64,000 nucleotides of DNA from NCBI RefSeq assembly GCF_900105215.1, contig NZ_FOIP01000001.1, forward strand, positions 2,006,001 through 2,070,000, in the 5' to 3' direction. How positions within the stretch are numbered: position 1 is the first letter of the stretch; each line of letters starts with the position of its first letter. The notes under the pieces are model-generated. The model did no database searches, had not been told where the DNA came from, and saw only the letters and a list, made by a program, of their open reading frames with translations. Origin of the DNA: Lacrimispora sphenoides. GTDB lineage: Bacteria > Bacillota > Clostridia > Lachnospirales > Lachnospiraceae. Shown here in pieces: positions 35,065 to 43,751 of the stretch. The position numbers and the translations under genes are program-made.

Positions 35065-35538
35065 TTAAAGGGTTTTCGCCCGGTCCGCAATGTTTTTGTG
35101 AAAGTTGATGACCTGATGCTCGTAGGTCTCTTCCATGAGCGGCGAGGTGATGATGAAATCTGCGGTTGCCCTGGTGTTGGCAATGGGTATATCGTAAACC
35201 TGGGCAATACGTAAAAGTGCTTTCACATCCGGGTCGTGAGGCTGTGCGGTGAGAGGGTCGGAAAAGAAGATGACCAGGTCGACTCTTCCTTCCACAATCT
35301 TTGCGCCGATCTGCTGGTCACCACCTAAGGGGCCGCTGTTGTAGCCCTTTACGGGAAGTCCTGTCTGATCCGTGATCATCCGTGCCGTTGTTCCGGTGCC
35401 GCAGAGAGTATGCTTTTCCAGAGCCGATTTATGCTCCTTGCACCATTCGATCAATGCGTGCTTTTCGTTGTCATGAGCAATTAGTGCGATGCTTTTTTTC
35501 TTTTCCAGTGTGAATGTAATAAAGTCATTTGATAACAT
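35065..35538 (-). CDS. mgsA: Methylglyoxal synthase
   Basis: 157 residues. It begins with an MGS-like fold: SIALIAHDNEKHALIEWC with the substrate-binding His, LCGTGTTARMI for phosphate binding, and SGPLGGDQQIGAKI with the catalytic Asp. FFSDPLTAQPHDPDVKALLR is the family C-terminal signature. It converts dihydroxyacetone phosphate to methylglyoxal and phosphate, a bypass that relieves sugar-phosphate build-up. That fits a genome with several sugar uptake systems. The BTAD regulator lies 52 bases upstream on the same strand and could be co-transcribed. Confidence 0.95.
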   Translation of the reverse strand: MLSNDFITFTLEKKKSIALIAHDNEKHALIEWCKEHKSALEKHTLCGTGTTARMITDQTGLPVKGYNSGPLGGDQQIGAKIVEGRVDLVIFFSDPLTAQPHDPDVKALLRIAQVYDIPIANTRATADFIITSPLMEETYEHQVINFHKNIADRAKTL

Positions 35539-35590
35539 CCGGTTCCTCCTGTGAGCAGCAGCTTCCTGTATGTAGCTTTAGCCATAAGGC

Positions 35591-36790
35591 TTAGTTTGGA
35601 ATGATACTCTGCAATGAATAAGTAATGGAAAGATCTTTTCTTGAATATTCTTTTTTGAAGTTCTGAATAATGCGCTTTAACACCAGCTCGCCGTTTTCAT
35701 AGGTTGCCGTGGGCAGAAGCAATAGGTATTGGCTTACGCTGTAGCGGCAAAAGATATCTCCTCTGCGCAGGGATTTACGGATAGATTCTCCAAGCTCATC
35801 CATCGCCCTTGTCTGGACAGCAGGCTTTAAAAGCTCTCCCTTTAGATTGCTGATGGTCAGAAGGCATAAGAAGATGGAGTCACCGGTTCGCTGGATCGCC
35901 CTTGTTTCCAGCTGATAGATGTCCCGGAACACAGAGGGTTCACAACTAAAGGCCCCGCTGTTCGTGCCGCCCTCTGAAAGAATCTCCTGTATGGTGCTAA
36001 GATCCATGGTAATTCCATGCTTCTTATCACTGATAAGCTTGTATAGGTCCTTAAATCGAATGGACGGAGTGATGGCAAATTCGTTATAGAACATGTCAGT
36101 CACATGATGGTAATGTTCCATAGCCATTAGCTGGTTGCCGCTTTGGTACAGTGCATAGACCAGGTAATAATGAGCTTCTTCGCTATAGGAATCGATGGCA
36201 ATGGCCTGTTGGCATACATCGATGATGGTGGGATAATCCTTTCTTTTCTCCAGAAGGAATAAAGTTTTTTGGATCAGTTTTTGATAAAGGGTGTGATAAT
36301 AAGTGTGGATCGGTACCACCCAGGATTCCCACTCTGATTTTGGAAGAAAGTTTCCCTTGTACAGGGCAAAGGCCTCTAGACAAAGGGCTAAACGGTCATC
36401 CTCGGAAAGACCGTGGGCCTCTAATTGGGCGCACAAGTCCTCAAACTGGTCGGTATCGCAGACCGTGATAAGGTCTTTCGTCCAGCCGTAGGCTTTACGG
36501 TTCTGGAAAACCAGCTCCTGTGTGGGATATCCCAGAGGCTCTAAAAGTTTGCGTACACGGAACATTAAGGTCTTTAAGGCTCCTGCCGGGTTATTGCTGG
36601 CTTCATCTTTCCAAAACAGATCAATAAGTTCTTCTACCGGAATATCCCGACCTCGAAACGTAATAAGATATTCTAAAAGGCTCCAGGGTTTTTTTGCTTG
36701 ATTATTCTGGTCTACGATCGTCCTGTCCCCCATGGATATGGAGAATCCTCCCAGCATATTTACATGAACGATAGATTCTTGGTTTTTCAT
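35591..36790 (-). CDS. BTAD-type (SARP-like) transcriptional regulator with degenerate GGDEF-like C-terminus
   Basis: 399 residues from the ATG at 36790, which has GGAG seven bases upstream; an ATG 21 bases earlier lacks this. Residues about 9-95 form an OmpR-like winged helix (HVNMLGGFSISMGDRTIV, KPWSLLEYLI). A bacterial transcriptional activator domain of TPR-like helices follows (about 110-240: ALYKGNFLPKSEWESWV). The last 120 residues, with SIFLCLLTISNL and RRGDIFCRYSVSQYLLLLP, follow the strand order of a GGDEF domain but lack the GGDEF signature. This may be a nucleotide sensor without cyclase activity. Targets are unknown; mgsA next door is the closest candidate. Confidence 0.75.
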   Translation of the reverse strand: MKNQESIVHVNMLGGFSISMGDRTIVDQNNQAKKPWSLLEYLITFRGRDIPVEELIDLFWKDEASNNPAGALKTLMFRVRKLLEPLGYPTQELVFQNRKAYGWTKDLITVCDTDQFEDLCAQLEAHGLSEDDRLALCLEAFALYKGNFLPKSEWESWVVPIHTYYHTLYQKLIQKTLFLLEKRKDYPTIIDVCQQAIAIDSYSEEAHYYLVYALYQSGNQLMAMEHYHHVTDMFYNEFAITPSIRFKDLYKLISDKKHGITMDLSTIQEILSEGGTNSGAFSCEPSVFRDIYQLETRAIQRTGDSIFLCLLTISNLKGELLKPAVQTRAMDELGESIRKSLRRGDIFCRYSVSQYLLLLPTATYENGELVLKRIIQNFKKEYSRKDLSITYSLQSIIPN

Positions 36791-36868
36791 ATAATGTCTC
36801 CATATTAACATTTTCTTTTTTTAGTATATAGAAAAAAAGTGGAAAAGTCTAGCATTGCTTATAAAAGA

Positions 36869-36897
36869 TTGTGATTTTTGTTAAAATACGGTATACT
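36869..36897 (+). promoter_or_regulatory. Promoter of sortase B gene
   Basis: TTGTGA (36869-36874), 17-bp spacer, TATACT (36892-36897). Confidence 0.5.
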
Positions 36898-36930
36898 TAG
36901 GGAGGAAAAAAATCATTTGAGAAAGCAGGA

Positions 36931-37704
36931 ATGAGCATGAAAAGCAAAAAATTGGCCTTTGGCGTTCTTATCATAGCCGTTATTTTTCTGGCTGTGGGTG
37001 TAGGAAAGCTCTATTCTGATTTTAAAACAAGAGATCATGCCGAACAGCAGTATGAAAGCCTTGCGGAGCTTGCAAGGGAGACTACGGCCGGGGAAACTAA
37101 GGCCAGTATCCCGGAAGCAGAAACAAGCGCTGTTTATGTTTCCCCCATTGATTTTGAGAAACTGGGAAAAATCAATCCGGATATCGTGGGCTGGATCAGG
37201 ATTGAAGGCACGGTCATCGACTACCCCATTGTGCAGACGGATAACAATGAAACTTATCTGGATACGGATTTTGAGGGCAAGAAGAGCGTAGCCGGAGCCA
37301 TTTACCTTGATTATGAAAGCGAACCTGACTTTTCCGGCCGGCATAACATAATATACGGGCATCACATGAAGAACGGATCGATGTTTAAGGACATCATAAA
37401 GTACAAGGATGAGGCTTTTTTTAAGGAACATCAGGATATTTATATTTATACGCCGGAGAGGGAATACCATTTGAGGCCCATCACCGCACTTTATACGGAT
37501 GCCTCCCCCATCCGCAGGAAGACCGTGTTTGAAACAGACGAAAGCTTTCAGGCATATGTGGAGGAGATGACAAAGGACGGCCTGTTTCTTAAAAAGCCGG
37601 AAGAGCCGGTGAGACAGCTTTGGTCTTTTGTAACCTGCAGCTATGAGTTTAATGATGCAAGAACCATTCTATACGCCTGTGAGGTACCTAAGGGCGAAGA
37701 TTAG
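36931..37704 (+). CDS. srtB: Class B sortase
   Basis: 257 residues (an ATG two codons later, at 37, is as good, with AGGA 6 bases away). An N-terminal membrane helix (about 8-28) anchors the enzyme facing outward. The catalytic His144 is in IYGHHMKNGSMF, Cys236 in FVTCSYEF, and the Arg a few residues on in DARTILYACEV. Other class B landmarks are GWIRIEGTVIDYPIVQT and the long helix before the Cys. It joins surface proteins to the cell wall at an NPxTN- or SPxTG-like signal. No substrate with such a signal is visible here, so it probably serves dispersed substrates. glmM follows after 64 bases. Confidence 0.9.
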   Translation: MSMKSKKLAFGVLIIAVIFLAVGVGKLYSDFKTRDHAEQQYESLAELARETTAGETKASIPEAETSAVYVSPIDFEKLGKINPDIVGWIRIEGTVIDYPIVQTDNNETYLDTDFEGKKSVAGAIYLDYESEPDFSGRHNIIYGHHMKNGSMFKDIIKYKDEAFFKEHQDIYIYTPEREYHLRPITALYTDASPIRRKTVFETDESFQAYVEEMTKDGLFLKKPEEPVRQLWSFVTCSYEFNDARTILYACEVPKGED

Positions 37705-37768
37705 AGGGTTATAGGCATACATACTGTTCTGTATGATCTGCAGACTGATGAAAGGAAGATATTATTAT

Positions 37769-39124
37769 ATGGGAAAATATTTTGGAACAGATGGCTTCCG
37801 CGGGGAAGCCAATGTAACGCTTACAGTGGAGGATGCCTATAAGGTGGGCCGTTTCTTAGGCTGGTACTATGGGCAGAAGAATCCGGATGAAGTATGCAGG
37901 ATTGTCATAGGAAAAGATACGAGACGCAGCAGCTACATGTTTGAATACTCTCTGGTGGCGGGCCTTACCGCATCCGGAGCCGATGCATACCTGCTTCATG
38001 TTACTACAACTCCTAGCGTATCTTATGTAGTGCGCACCGAAGGATTTTCCTGCGGCATCATGATTTCCGCCAGCCATAATCCTTACTATGATAACGGAAT
38101 AAAAGTAATTAACGAAAAGGGTGAGAAGCTGGAAGAGAGCGTGACCCTGGAAATAGAAAAGTATCTGGATGGAGAGACGGTCGAACTACCTATGGCTAAA
38201 CGCGATAAAATCGGCCGTACCATAGATTTTGCTGCAGGAAGAAACCGTTATATCGGCTATTTGATTTCAACAGCTACCAGATCCTTTAAGAATAAAAAGG
38301 TGGCTCTGGACTGTGCAAACGGCAGCGCTTCCGCCATTGCCAAGAATGTTTTTGATGCCTTGGGAGCTGAAACCCATGTGATCAGCAATGAACCCAACGG
38401 CTTAAACATCAATACAGGATGCGGTTCCACTCACATCGGGCAGCTTATGAAATTTGTTAAAGAAGTGGGAGCCGATGTGGGCTTTGCCTATGACGGGGAT
38501 GCGGACCGGTGTATTGCGGTGGATGAGAACGGTGAAGTGGTGGATGGAGATGCCATTCTGTACATTTGCGGCAAGTATATGAAGGAACAGGGAACCCTTA
38601 AGAATAATAAGGTGGTGACCACCATCATGTCAAACTTCGGTCTATACAAGGCCTTTGAGCGGGAAGGCATTGAGTTTGAGAAAACGGCGGTAGGCGATAA
38701 GTATGTTTATGAAAATATGTCGGCAAACGGAAATTGTCTGGGCGGAGAGCAGTCCGGCCATATAATTTTCAGTAAGCATGCTACCACGGGAGACGGTATC
38801 TTGACTTCCTTAAAGGTAATGGAAGTCATTCTGGAAAAGAAGGAGAGCCTTGGGAAACTAGTTTCCGAGCTTGAGATCTATCCCCAGGTACTTAAAAATG
38901 TCCGTGTCCACGATAAGACGGCGGCCCAGGATGATGAGGCGGTTAAGGCTGAAGTGGAAAAAGTTGCGGAAAGCCTTGGAAACAGTGGAAGGATCCTTCT
39001 TCGCCAGTCAGGAACAGAGCCTGTGGTACGGGTCATGGTAGAGGCCGCTGATCTGGATACCTGTGAGAAATATGTGGATCAGGTCATAGAAGTAATGAAA
39101 GAAAAAGGCCATCTGCTTTCCTAG
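37769..39124 (+). CDS. glmM: Phosphoglucosamine mutase
   Basis: 451 residues. ATG 37769 follows AAAGGAAG and begins MGKYFGTDGFRGEAN, the standard start of GlmM; an earlier ATG at 37733 would add a non-conserved dozen residues. The phosphoserine loop reads GIMISASHNPYYDNGIK, the metal loop YDGDADR, the sugar-binding loop GGEQSGH, and the phosphate-binding loop RQSGTEP. It interconverts glucosamine-6-phosphate and glucosamine-1-phosphate for UDP-GlcNAc, hence for peptidoglycan. The gene may be transcribed with srtB. A strong terminator follows. Confidence 0.95.
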   Translation: MGKYFGTDGFRGEANVTLTVEDAYKVGRFLGWYYGQKNPDEVCRIVIGKDTRRSSYMFEYSLVAGLTASGADAYLLHVTTTPSVSYVVRTEGFSCGIMISASHNPYYDNGIKVINEKGEKLEESVTLEIEKYLDGETVELPMAKRDKIGRTIDFAAGRNRYIGYLISTATRSFKNKKVALDCANGSASAIAKNVFDALGAETHVISNEPNGLNINTGCGSTHIGQLMKFVKEVGADVGFAYDGDADRCIAVDENGEVVDGDAILYICGKYMKEQGTLKNNKVVTTIMSNFGLYKAFEREGIEFEKTAVGDKYVYENMSANGNCLGGEQSGHIIFSKHATTGDGILTSLKVMEVILEKKESLGKLVSELEIYPQVLKNVRVHDKTAAQDDEAVKAEVEKVAESLGNSGRILLRQSGTEPVVRVMVEAADLDTCEKYVDQVIEVMKEKGHLLS

Positions 39125-39140
39125 AAGCTTGTTAAAAGAA

Positions 39141-39197
39141 TAGAAAGTGATCCAAAGTCCGGAGAAGCTTCCGGTTTTGGTAGCTTTCTATTTTTTT
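39141..39197 (+). terminator. Terminator after glmM
   Basis: A long interrupted stem: TAGAAAG (39141-39147) with CTTTCTA (39184-39190), inner CCAAA/TTTGG and CCGGA/TCCGG, then T7. Confidence 0.85.
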
Positions 39198-39282
39198 GCA
39201 GGTATGCGTAATTGTAAATCAGGACAATTCATGATATGATTAAGGTCTGATGCAACAAATTGTTTTTGGGAGACCAGGAAAT

Positions 39283-40575
39283 ATGGATAATAGAGAATTT
39301 TCAAATTTAGGAGACCAGATCAGGGATTCGGTGCAGAATGCTATTGATTCCATGGATTTTAACCAGCTGAACAGAACCATATCCGATACGGTTAATTCTG
39401 CCCTGGAGGAAGCCAGGAGCCAGCTGATTAAGGGGACGGAGTTTAGGAAGAACATACCGCCCGGAAGCTTTAGCAGCCAAAGAACTGAAAAAACAGAGAC
39501 ATACCAGAAAACGGAGTGGAGCGGAGCATCGGTACAAAGAGAGAGCCGTGAAGACGGACCTGGATACCGGGCGTTTCAGACCAGCCGGGATGTTTTAAAA
39601 AGAACCGGTGACGGACAAGGGGAACTGGCGCAGTTAAACCAGACAGGCCGTGTATCAGGTGTTTTGTATACGGTGTTTGGGAGCATTGGTATTGGTATAA
39701 TACTGATTCTTCTTTTAGTTGTCTGGATTGTGGCTCTGGTGGTGAAGCCGGTTATCTGGGCTGTGGCAGGTGCAACCTTAATCTTACTTCTGTTAGGCGG
39801 CGTATCCGGTTTTATGCTTCGCGCAGGAATCGGCATCCGGGACAGGTTAAAGAGAGCCAGAATTTATGCGAAACAGTCAGGTAAGCGGATGTACTGCAGC
39901 ATTGAGGAACTGGCAGGAAACATTGGAAGATCCCGTGATTTTGTATTAAAGGACGTCCAAAAGATGATCAAGCTTGGAATTTTTAAGCAGGCATATCTGG
40001 ATGAACAAAAGACCTGCCTGATCTTAAGCGAAAACACCTACAGGCAGTATCTGGAATGCCAAAAGGCACTTAAGGAAAGGGAACTGGAAGAAGCCAGAGA
40101 AAAAGAAAAGGAAGAGATTCCTTCAGAGGAAATAAAGCAGATGATGGCCGACGGCCAGAACTATTTAAGGATATTACGGGAGGCCAATGATGCCATACCG
40201 GGGGAAGTGATTTCCCAGAAGATTTCAAACCTTGAACATGTGATCCGTAGGATATTTGAATCGGTTTCCAAACATCCCGGGCGGATCGGAGAGATGGAGC
40301 GCTTTATGGAATATTACCTTCCCACAACGGTAAAACTGGTAAATGCGTACCGGGATTTTGACAGCGTGGGAACCCAGGGGGCCAATATTTCTTCCGCAAA
40401 GGCGGAGATAGAGAGAACTCTTGACACAATAAACCAGGCCTTTGAGCGGCTGCTTGATGATCTTTATCAGGCTGCTGCCTTGGATGTTTCTACAGATGCA
40501 TCGGTGATCCAGACGATGTTAAAAAAGGATGGCTGGGCGGAAAGTGATTTTACAGGAGGTATGAAGAATGAGTAA
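39283..40575 (+). CDS. xpaC: XpaC-like protein (5-bromo-4-chloroindolyl phosphate hydrolysis family)
   Basis: 430 residues from ATG 39283, with AGGA upstream. A soluble, Gln/Ser-rich N-terminus (1-100) is followed by two membrane helices (about 128-180, GIILILLLVVWIVALVV and VAGATLILLLLGGVSGFML). The C-terminal half (about 185-430) is helical and charged, ending with the XpaC-type segment ERTLDTINQAFERLLDDLYQ. XpaC proteins are linked to tellurite and other toxic-anion resistance with the TelA/YaaN partner, which overlaps this gene by 8 bases. The literal hydrolase name is historical. The pair is thought to act at the membrane in stress tolerance; the mechanism is not established. Confidence 0.85.
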   Translation: MDNREFSNLGDQIRDSVQNAIDSMDFNQLNRTISDTVNSALEEARSQLIKGTEFRKNIPPGSFSSQRTEKTETYQKTEWSGASVQRESREDGPGYRAFQTSRDVLKRTGDGQGELAQLNQTGRVSGVLYTVFGSIGIGIILILLLVVWIVALVVKPVIWAVAGATLILLLLGGVSGFMLRAGIGIRDRLKRARIYAKQSGKRMYCSIEELAGNIGRSRDFVLKDVQKMIKLGIFKQAYLDEQKTCLILSENTYRQYLECQKALKERELEEAREKEKEEIPSEEIKQMMADGQNYLRILREANDAIPGEVISQKISNLEHVIRRIFESVSKHPGRIGEMERFMEYYLPTTVKLVNAYRDFDSVGTQGANISSAKAEIERTLDTINQAFERLLDDLYQAAALDVSTDASVIQTMLKKDGWAESDFTGGMKNE

Positions 40576-41725
40576 GGATATTGAAGATATGTTAAAGGAA
40601 GCTCCGGAACTGACCCTGTCTCCTCTTGGGCCCGGCGGTATGGAAGAAACCCAGCTGGTGCAGACAGAAAGCGTTCTTAAAGTGGTGGAGGAAGCACCGG
40701 CAGCTGATTTAACGCCGGAAGAAGAAAGACGAGTGGCTGACTTTGCGGAAAAGATCGATTTAAAGGATTCCAATCTGATTCTTCAGTATGGAGCCGGAGC
40801 CCAGAAGAAGATTGCCGATTTTTCGGAAGCAGCTCTTGATAATGTAAAGTCCAAGGATCTGGGGGAAGTGGGTCAGATCCTGTCAGAGGTGGTTGTCGAG
40901 CTTAAGAGCATCGAGGTGGAGGAAGAAGAAAAGGGCCTTTTCGGCTTTTTCAAAAAGAGCGTAAACCGGGTGGAAGGCATTAAGGCAAAGTATGCAAAGG
41001 CAGAAACCAATATAAACCAGATCTGCAAGGTCCTTCAAAACCATCAGATCCAGCTGTTAAAGGACATTGCCCTTCTGGATAAAATGTATGATTTAAATAC
41101 CACGTATTTTAAAGAACTTACCATGTATATTATGGCCGGAAAGCGGAAGCTTGCCAGGGTGCAGCAGGAAGAGCTGCCGGCACTTTTAGAGAGGGCTGCA
41201 AAAAGCGGACTTCCGGAAGATGCCCAGGCAGCCAATGACTTGTCTTCCATGCTGAACCGTTTTGAGAAGAAGCTTCATGACCTGGAGCTTACCCGCATGA
41301 TATCCATTCAGATGGCGCCTCAGATCCGTCTGGTCCAGAACAATGACACCTTAATGACGGAAAAGATACAGTCGACCCTGGTGAATACCATTCCTCTTTG
41401 GAAGAGCCAGATGGTACTAGCCATCGGAATCAGCCATTCCGAGCAGGCGGCAAAGGCCCAGCGGGAAGTGACAGATATGACCAATGATCTTTTAAAGAAG
41501 AATGCAGAGGTATTAAAAACCGCAACCATTCAGACGGCAAAGGAATCAGAACGGGGAATCGTGGACATGGAGACACTTAAGAAGACCAATGAATCCCTGA
41601 TAACAACTTTGGATGAAGTAGTCCGGATCCAGGCGGATGGCAGGACAAAACGCCGGGAAGCAGAAGTGGAGTTAAGCCGGATGGAAGGGGAGCTTAAGTC
41701 CAAGCTTTTACAGCTTAGCAAATAA
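40568..41725 (+). CDS. telA: TelA-family toxic anion resistance protein (YaaN)
   Basis: 385 residues, start after AGGAGG, overlapping the end of xpaC. Almost entirely helical and charged, without membrane segments. Family landmarks: FGFFKKSVNRVEGIKAKY, the segment LDKMYDLNTTYFKELTMYI, and IPLWKSQMVLAIGI. The last 60 residues read as a coiled coil (RREAEVELSRMEGELKSK). It is the cytoplasmic partner of XpaC and is associated with tellurite and antimicrobial-peptide resistance in other Firmicutes; substrate and mechanism are unclear. The overlap shows translational coupling. Confidence 0.9.
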   Translation: MSKDIEDMLKEAPELTLSPLGPGGMEETQLVQTESVLKVVEEAPAADLTPEEERRVADFAEKIDLKDSNLILQYGAGAQKKIADFSEAALDNVKSKDLGEVGQILSEVVVELKSIEVEEEEKGLFGFFKKSVNRVEGIKAKYAKAETNINQICKVLQNHQIQLLKDIALLDKMYDLNTTYFKELTMYIMAGKRKLARVQQEELPALLERAAKSGLPEDAQAANDLSSMLNRFEKKLHDLELTRMISIQMAPQIRLVQNNDTLMTEKIQSTLVNTIPLWKSQMVLAIGISHSEQAAKAQREVTDMTNDLLKKNAEVLKTATIQTAKESERGIVDMETLKKTNESLITTLDEVVRIQADGRTKRREAEVELSRMEGELKSKLLQLSK

Positions 41726-41730
41726 CAGGC

Positions 41731-41778
41731 AAAAAGACTTACAATAGAAAATTAATTTTTCTGTTGTAAGTCTTTTTT
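41731..41778 (+). terminator. Terminator after telA
   Basis: AAAAGACTTACAATAGAAA pairs with TTTCTGTTGTAAGTCTTTT, followed by T-run and TAG. The 3' arm contains TTGTAA, the -35 of the leuA promoter. Confidence 0.85.
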
Positions 41779-41792
41779 AGTCGTGCTATAAT
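41764..41792 (+). promoter_or_regulatory. leuA promoter, overlapping telA terminator
   Basis: TTGTAA (41764-41769), 17-bp spacer, TATAAT (41787-41792). The expected start is near 41799, giving a leader of about 220 bases. Confidence 0.6.
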
Positions 41793-41798
41793 AACATA

Positions 41799-42020
41799 AC
41801 ACTTTACCGTGACACACTGTCAGAGCACGGTATGTGATTTTAATGCAAAGGAATGATGATAGATGGGGTTAGACCTGTAAAAACCACGTTGTTCATTGTC
41901 AAAAGATACAGCGTGATTTATCGACTCCAAAGCCTGTGTTAAGTTTTTTCTGTTTCAAGAACAGATTCGGCAATCCGCCGGACAAAGCAGACGATTACAT
42001 AATTATGGAGGAGATAAAAT
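41799..42020 (+). other. leuA leader region
   Basis: About 220 bases between the predicted transcript start and leuA. It has a hairpin TACCGTG/CACGGTA at 41805-41832 and a 29-codon frame at 41853-41942 after AAAGGA, which contains only three Leu codons. No T-box consensus was found. A regulatory role is possible but not shown. Confidence 0.35.
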
Positions 42021-43688
42021 ATGTTGAATTATCAAAGATATAAAAGAATACCGGTAGTCACCTATCCGGAAAGACAATGGCCGTGCAATGAGATTAAGAA
42101 AGCGCCGATCTGGTGCAGCGTTGATTTAAGGGATGGAAACCAGGCCCTTACGGAGCCCATGGTTGTGGAAGAGAAGATCGAGATGTTTGATCTCCTGATC
42201 CGGTTGGGTTTTAAGGAGATTGAGGTCGGTTTTCCAGCAGCTTCCCAGATTGAATATGATTTCTTAAGGCAGCTTGTGGAACGTAAGCTGATTCCTGATG
42301 ATGTGGTCATTCAGGTTCTGGTTCAGTGCAGGGAGCATTTGATCAAGAGGACCTTTGAAGCCCTTCAGGGAGTTAAGAAGGCAATTGTGCATATCTACAA
42401 TTCCACTTCAACTCTTCAGCGGGATGTAGTTTTTGGCAAGGGCCGGGAAGAAATCAGGGAGATCGCCGTAAAGGGTACGGAATGGGTGAAGCAGTATATG
42501 CAGGACTTTGATGGAGAAGTGGTTCTTGAATATTCTCCAGAGAGCTTTACAGGAACAGAGCTGGATTTTGCTTTGGATATTTGTGCGGCTGTCCAGGAAA
42601 CCTGGGGCGCAACACCGGATAAGAAAATTATCTTCAACCTTCCTTCTACTGTGGAGATGAATACTCCTAACGTTTATGCGGATCAGATCGAATGGATGAA
42701 TACTCATTTCAAGGACCGTGACAGCATTATTTTAAGCGTTCACCCCCACAATGACCGGGGAACCGGAATCGCAGCCACGGAGCTTGCTCTGCTGGCAGGA
42801 GCCGACCGGGTGGAAGGTACGCTTTTAGGAAACGGCGAACGGACCGGGAATGTAGATATTTTAACAGTCGCATACAACATGTTCTCTCACGGGATCAATC
42901 CGGAGCTTCACATTGAGAATATTCGTGAGATCGTTGACATATATGAGCGATGCACCAAGATGGAAGTGGAGCCAAGACATCCATATGCAGGTAAGCTTGT
43001 CTTTACCGCCTTTTCCGGCTCCCACCAGGATGCCATCAACAAAGGCATGCAGGCCATGCGGGATAGAAAGAATACTTACTGGGAGGTTCCTTACCTGCCC
43101 ATTGATCCATCAGATATCGGCAGGCAGTATGAGCCTATCGTGCGGATCAACAGCCAGTCCGGCAAGGGCGGCGTAGCCTTTGTCATGGATACCTTCTATG
43201 GTTTCAAGCTTCCCAAGGGTATGCATAAGGAGTTTGCAGATGTGATCCAGGCGATTTCTGAAAAGCAGGGTGAGGTTGCTCCTGAGCAGATTATGGATGA
43301 GTTTAAGAGCAATTACACGGAGAAGAAAGAACCGATCCATTTCCGCAAATCACAGATTACGGAAGCAGAAGATGATACACCGTTCTCAACAGCTGCAAAA
43401 GTCCGCTATACCGATCATGGCGTAGAGAAAATCTTCGAGGGTGTTGGAAACGGACCTATTGATGCGGTACAGAAGGGGCTTGAAAAAGAACTTGGCATTG
43501 AGATCCGAGTTCTTGACTACTACGAGCATGCCCTTGCTTCCGGTTCCGGAGCACAGGCGGCCTCCTATATTCACCTCTTAGATGTGAAGACAGGAAAAGC
43601 TACCTATGGTGTGGGAATCAGCTCCAACATTACAAGAGCGTCTATCCGCGGAATCTTCAGCGCAGTCAACCGGTTATTCTATTCATAA
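42021..43688 (+). CDS. leuA: 2-isopropylmalate synthase
   Basis: 555 residues of the LeuA type 2 lineage, longer than the LeuA1 form. Start after GGAGG. The HMGL-like TIM barrel holds the metal and catalytic loop SVDLRDGNQALTEP, FKEIEVGFPAAS and SVHPHNDRGTGIA. A C-terminal leucine-binding regulatory domain (about 425-555) ends with VSSNITRAS-like GVGISSNITRASIRG. It condenses acetyl-CoA with 2-oxoisovalerate in leucine synthesis. No other leu gene is near. It has its own promoter and terminator. Confidence 0.95.
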   Translation: MLNYQRYKRIPVVTYPERQWPCNEIKKAPIWCSVDLRDGNQALTEPMVVEEKIEMFDLLIRLGFKEIEVGFPAASQIEYDFLRQLVERKLIPDDVVIQVLVQCREHLIKRTFEALQGVKKAIVHIYNSTSTLQRDVVFGKGREEIREIAVKGTEWVKQYMQDFDGEVVLEYSPESFTGTELDFALDICAAVQETWGATPDKKIIFNLPSTVEMNTPNVYADQIEWMNTHFKDRDSIILSVHPHNDRGTGIAATELALLAGADRVEGTLLGNGERTGNVDILTVAYNMFSHGINPELHIENIREIVDIYERCTKMEVEPRHPYAGKLVFTAFSGSHQDAINKGMQAMRDRKNTYWEVPYLPIDPSDIGRQYEPIVRINSQSGKGGVAFVMDTFYGFKLPKGMHKEFADVIQAISEKQGEVAPEQIMDEFKSNYTEKKEPIHFRKSQITEAEDDTPFSTAAKVRYTDHGVEKIFEGVGNGPIDAVQKGLEKELGIEIRVLDYYEHALASGSGAQAASYIHLLDVKTGKATYGVGISSNITRASIRGIFSAVNRLFYS

Positions 43689-43695
43689 ATAAAAG

Positions 43696-43728
43696 GGCCA
43701 GCCTTTGAGAAAAGGCTGGTCTTATTTT
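43696..43728 (+). terminator. Terminator after leuA
   Basis: GGCCAGCCTTT (43696-43706) pairs with AAAGGCTGGTC (43711-43721), followed by TTATTTTT. It also lies just past the end of the minus-strand LacI gene. Confidence 0.8.
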
Positions 43729-43751
43729 TATGTTTTGGCGGAAAACTTAAA

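Noticed and set aside
41799..42020. T-box riboswitch upstream of leuA
   Set aside because: The conserved AGGGTGGNACCGCG element is absent and no T-box-like antiterminator was seen.
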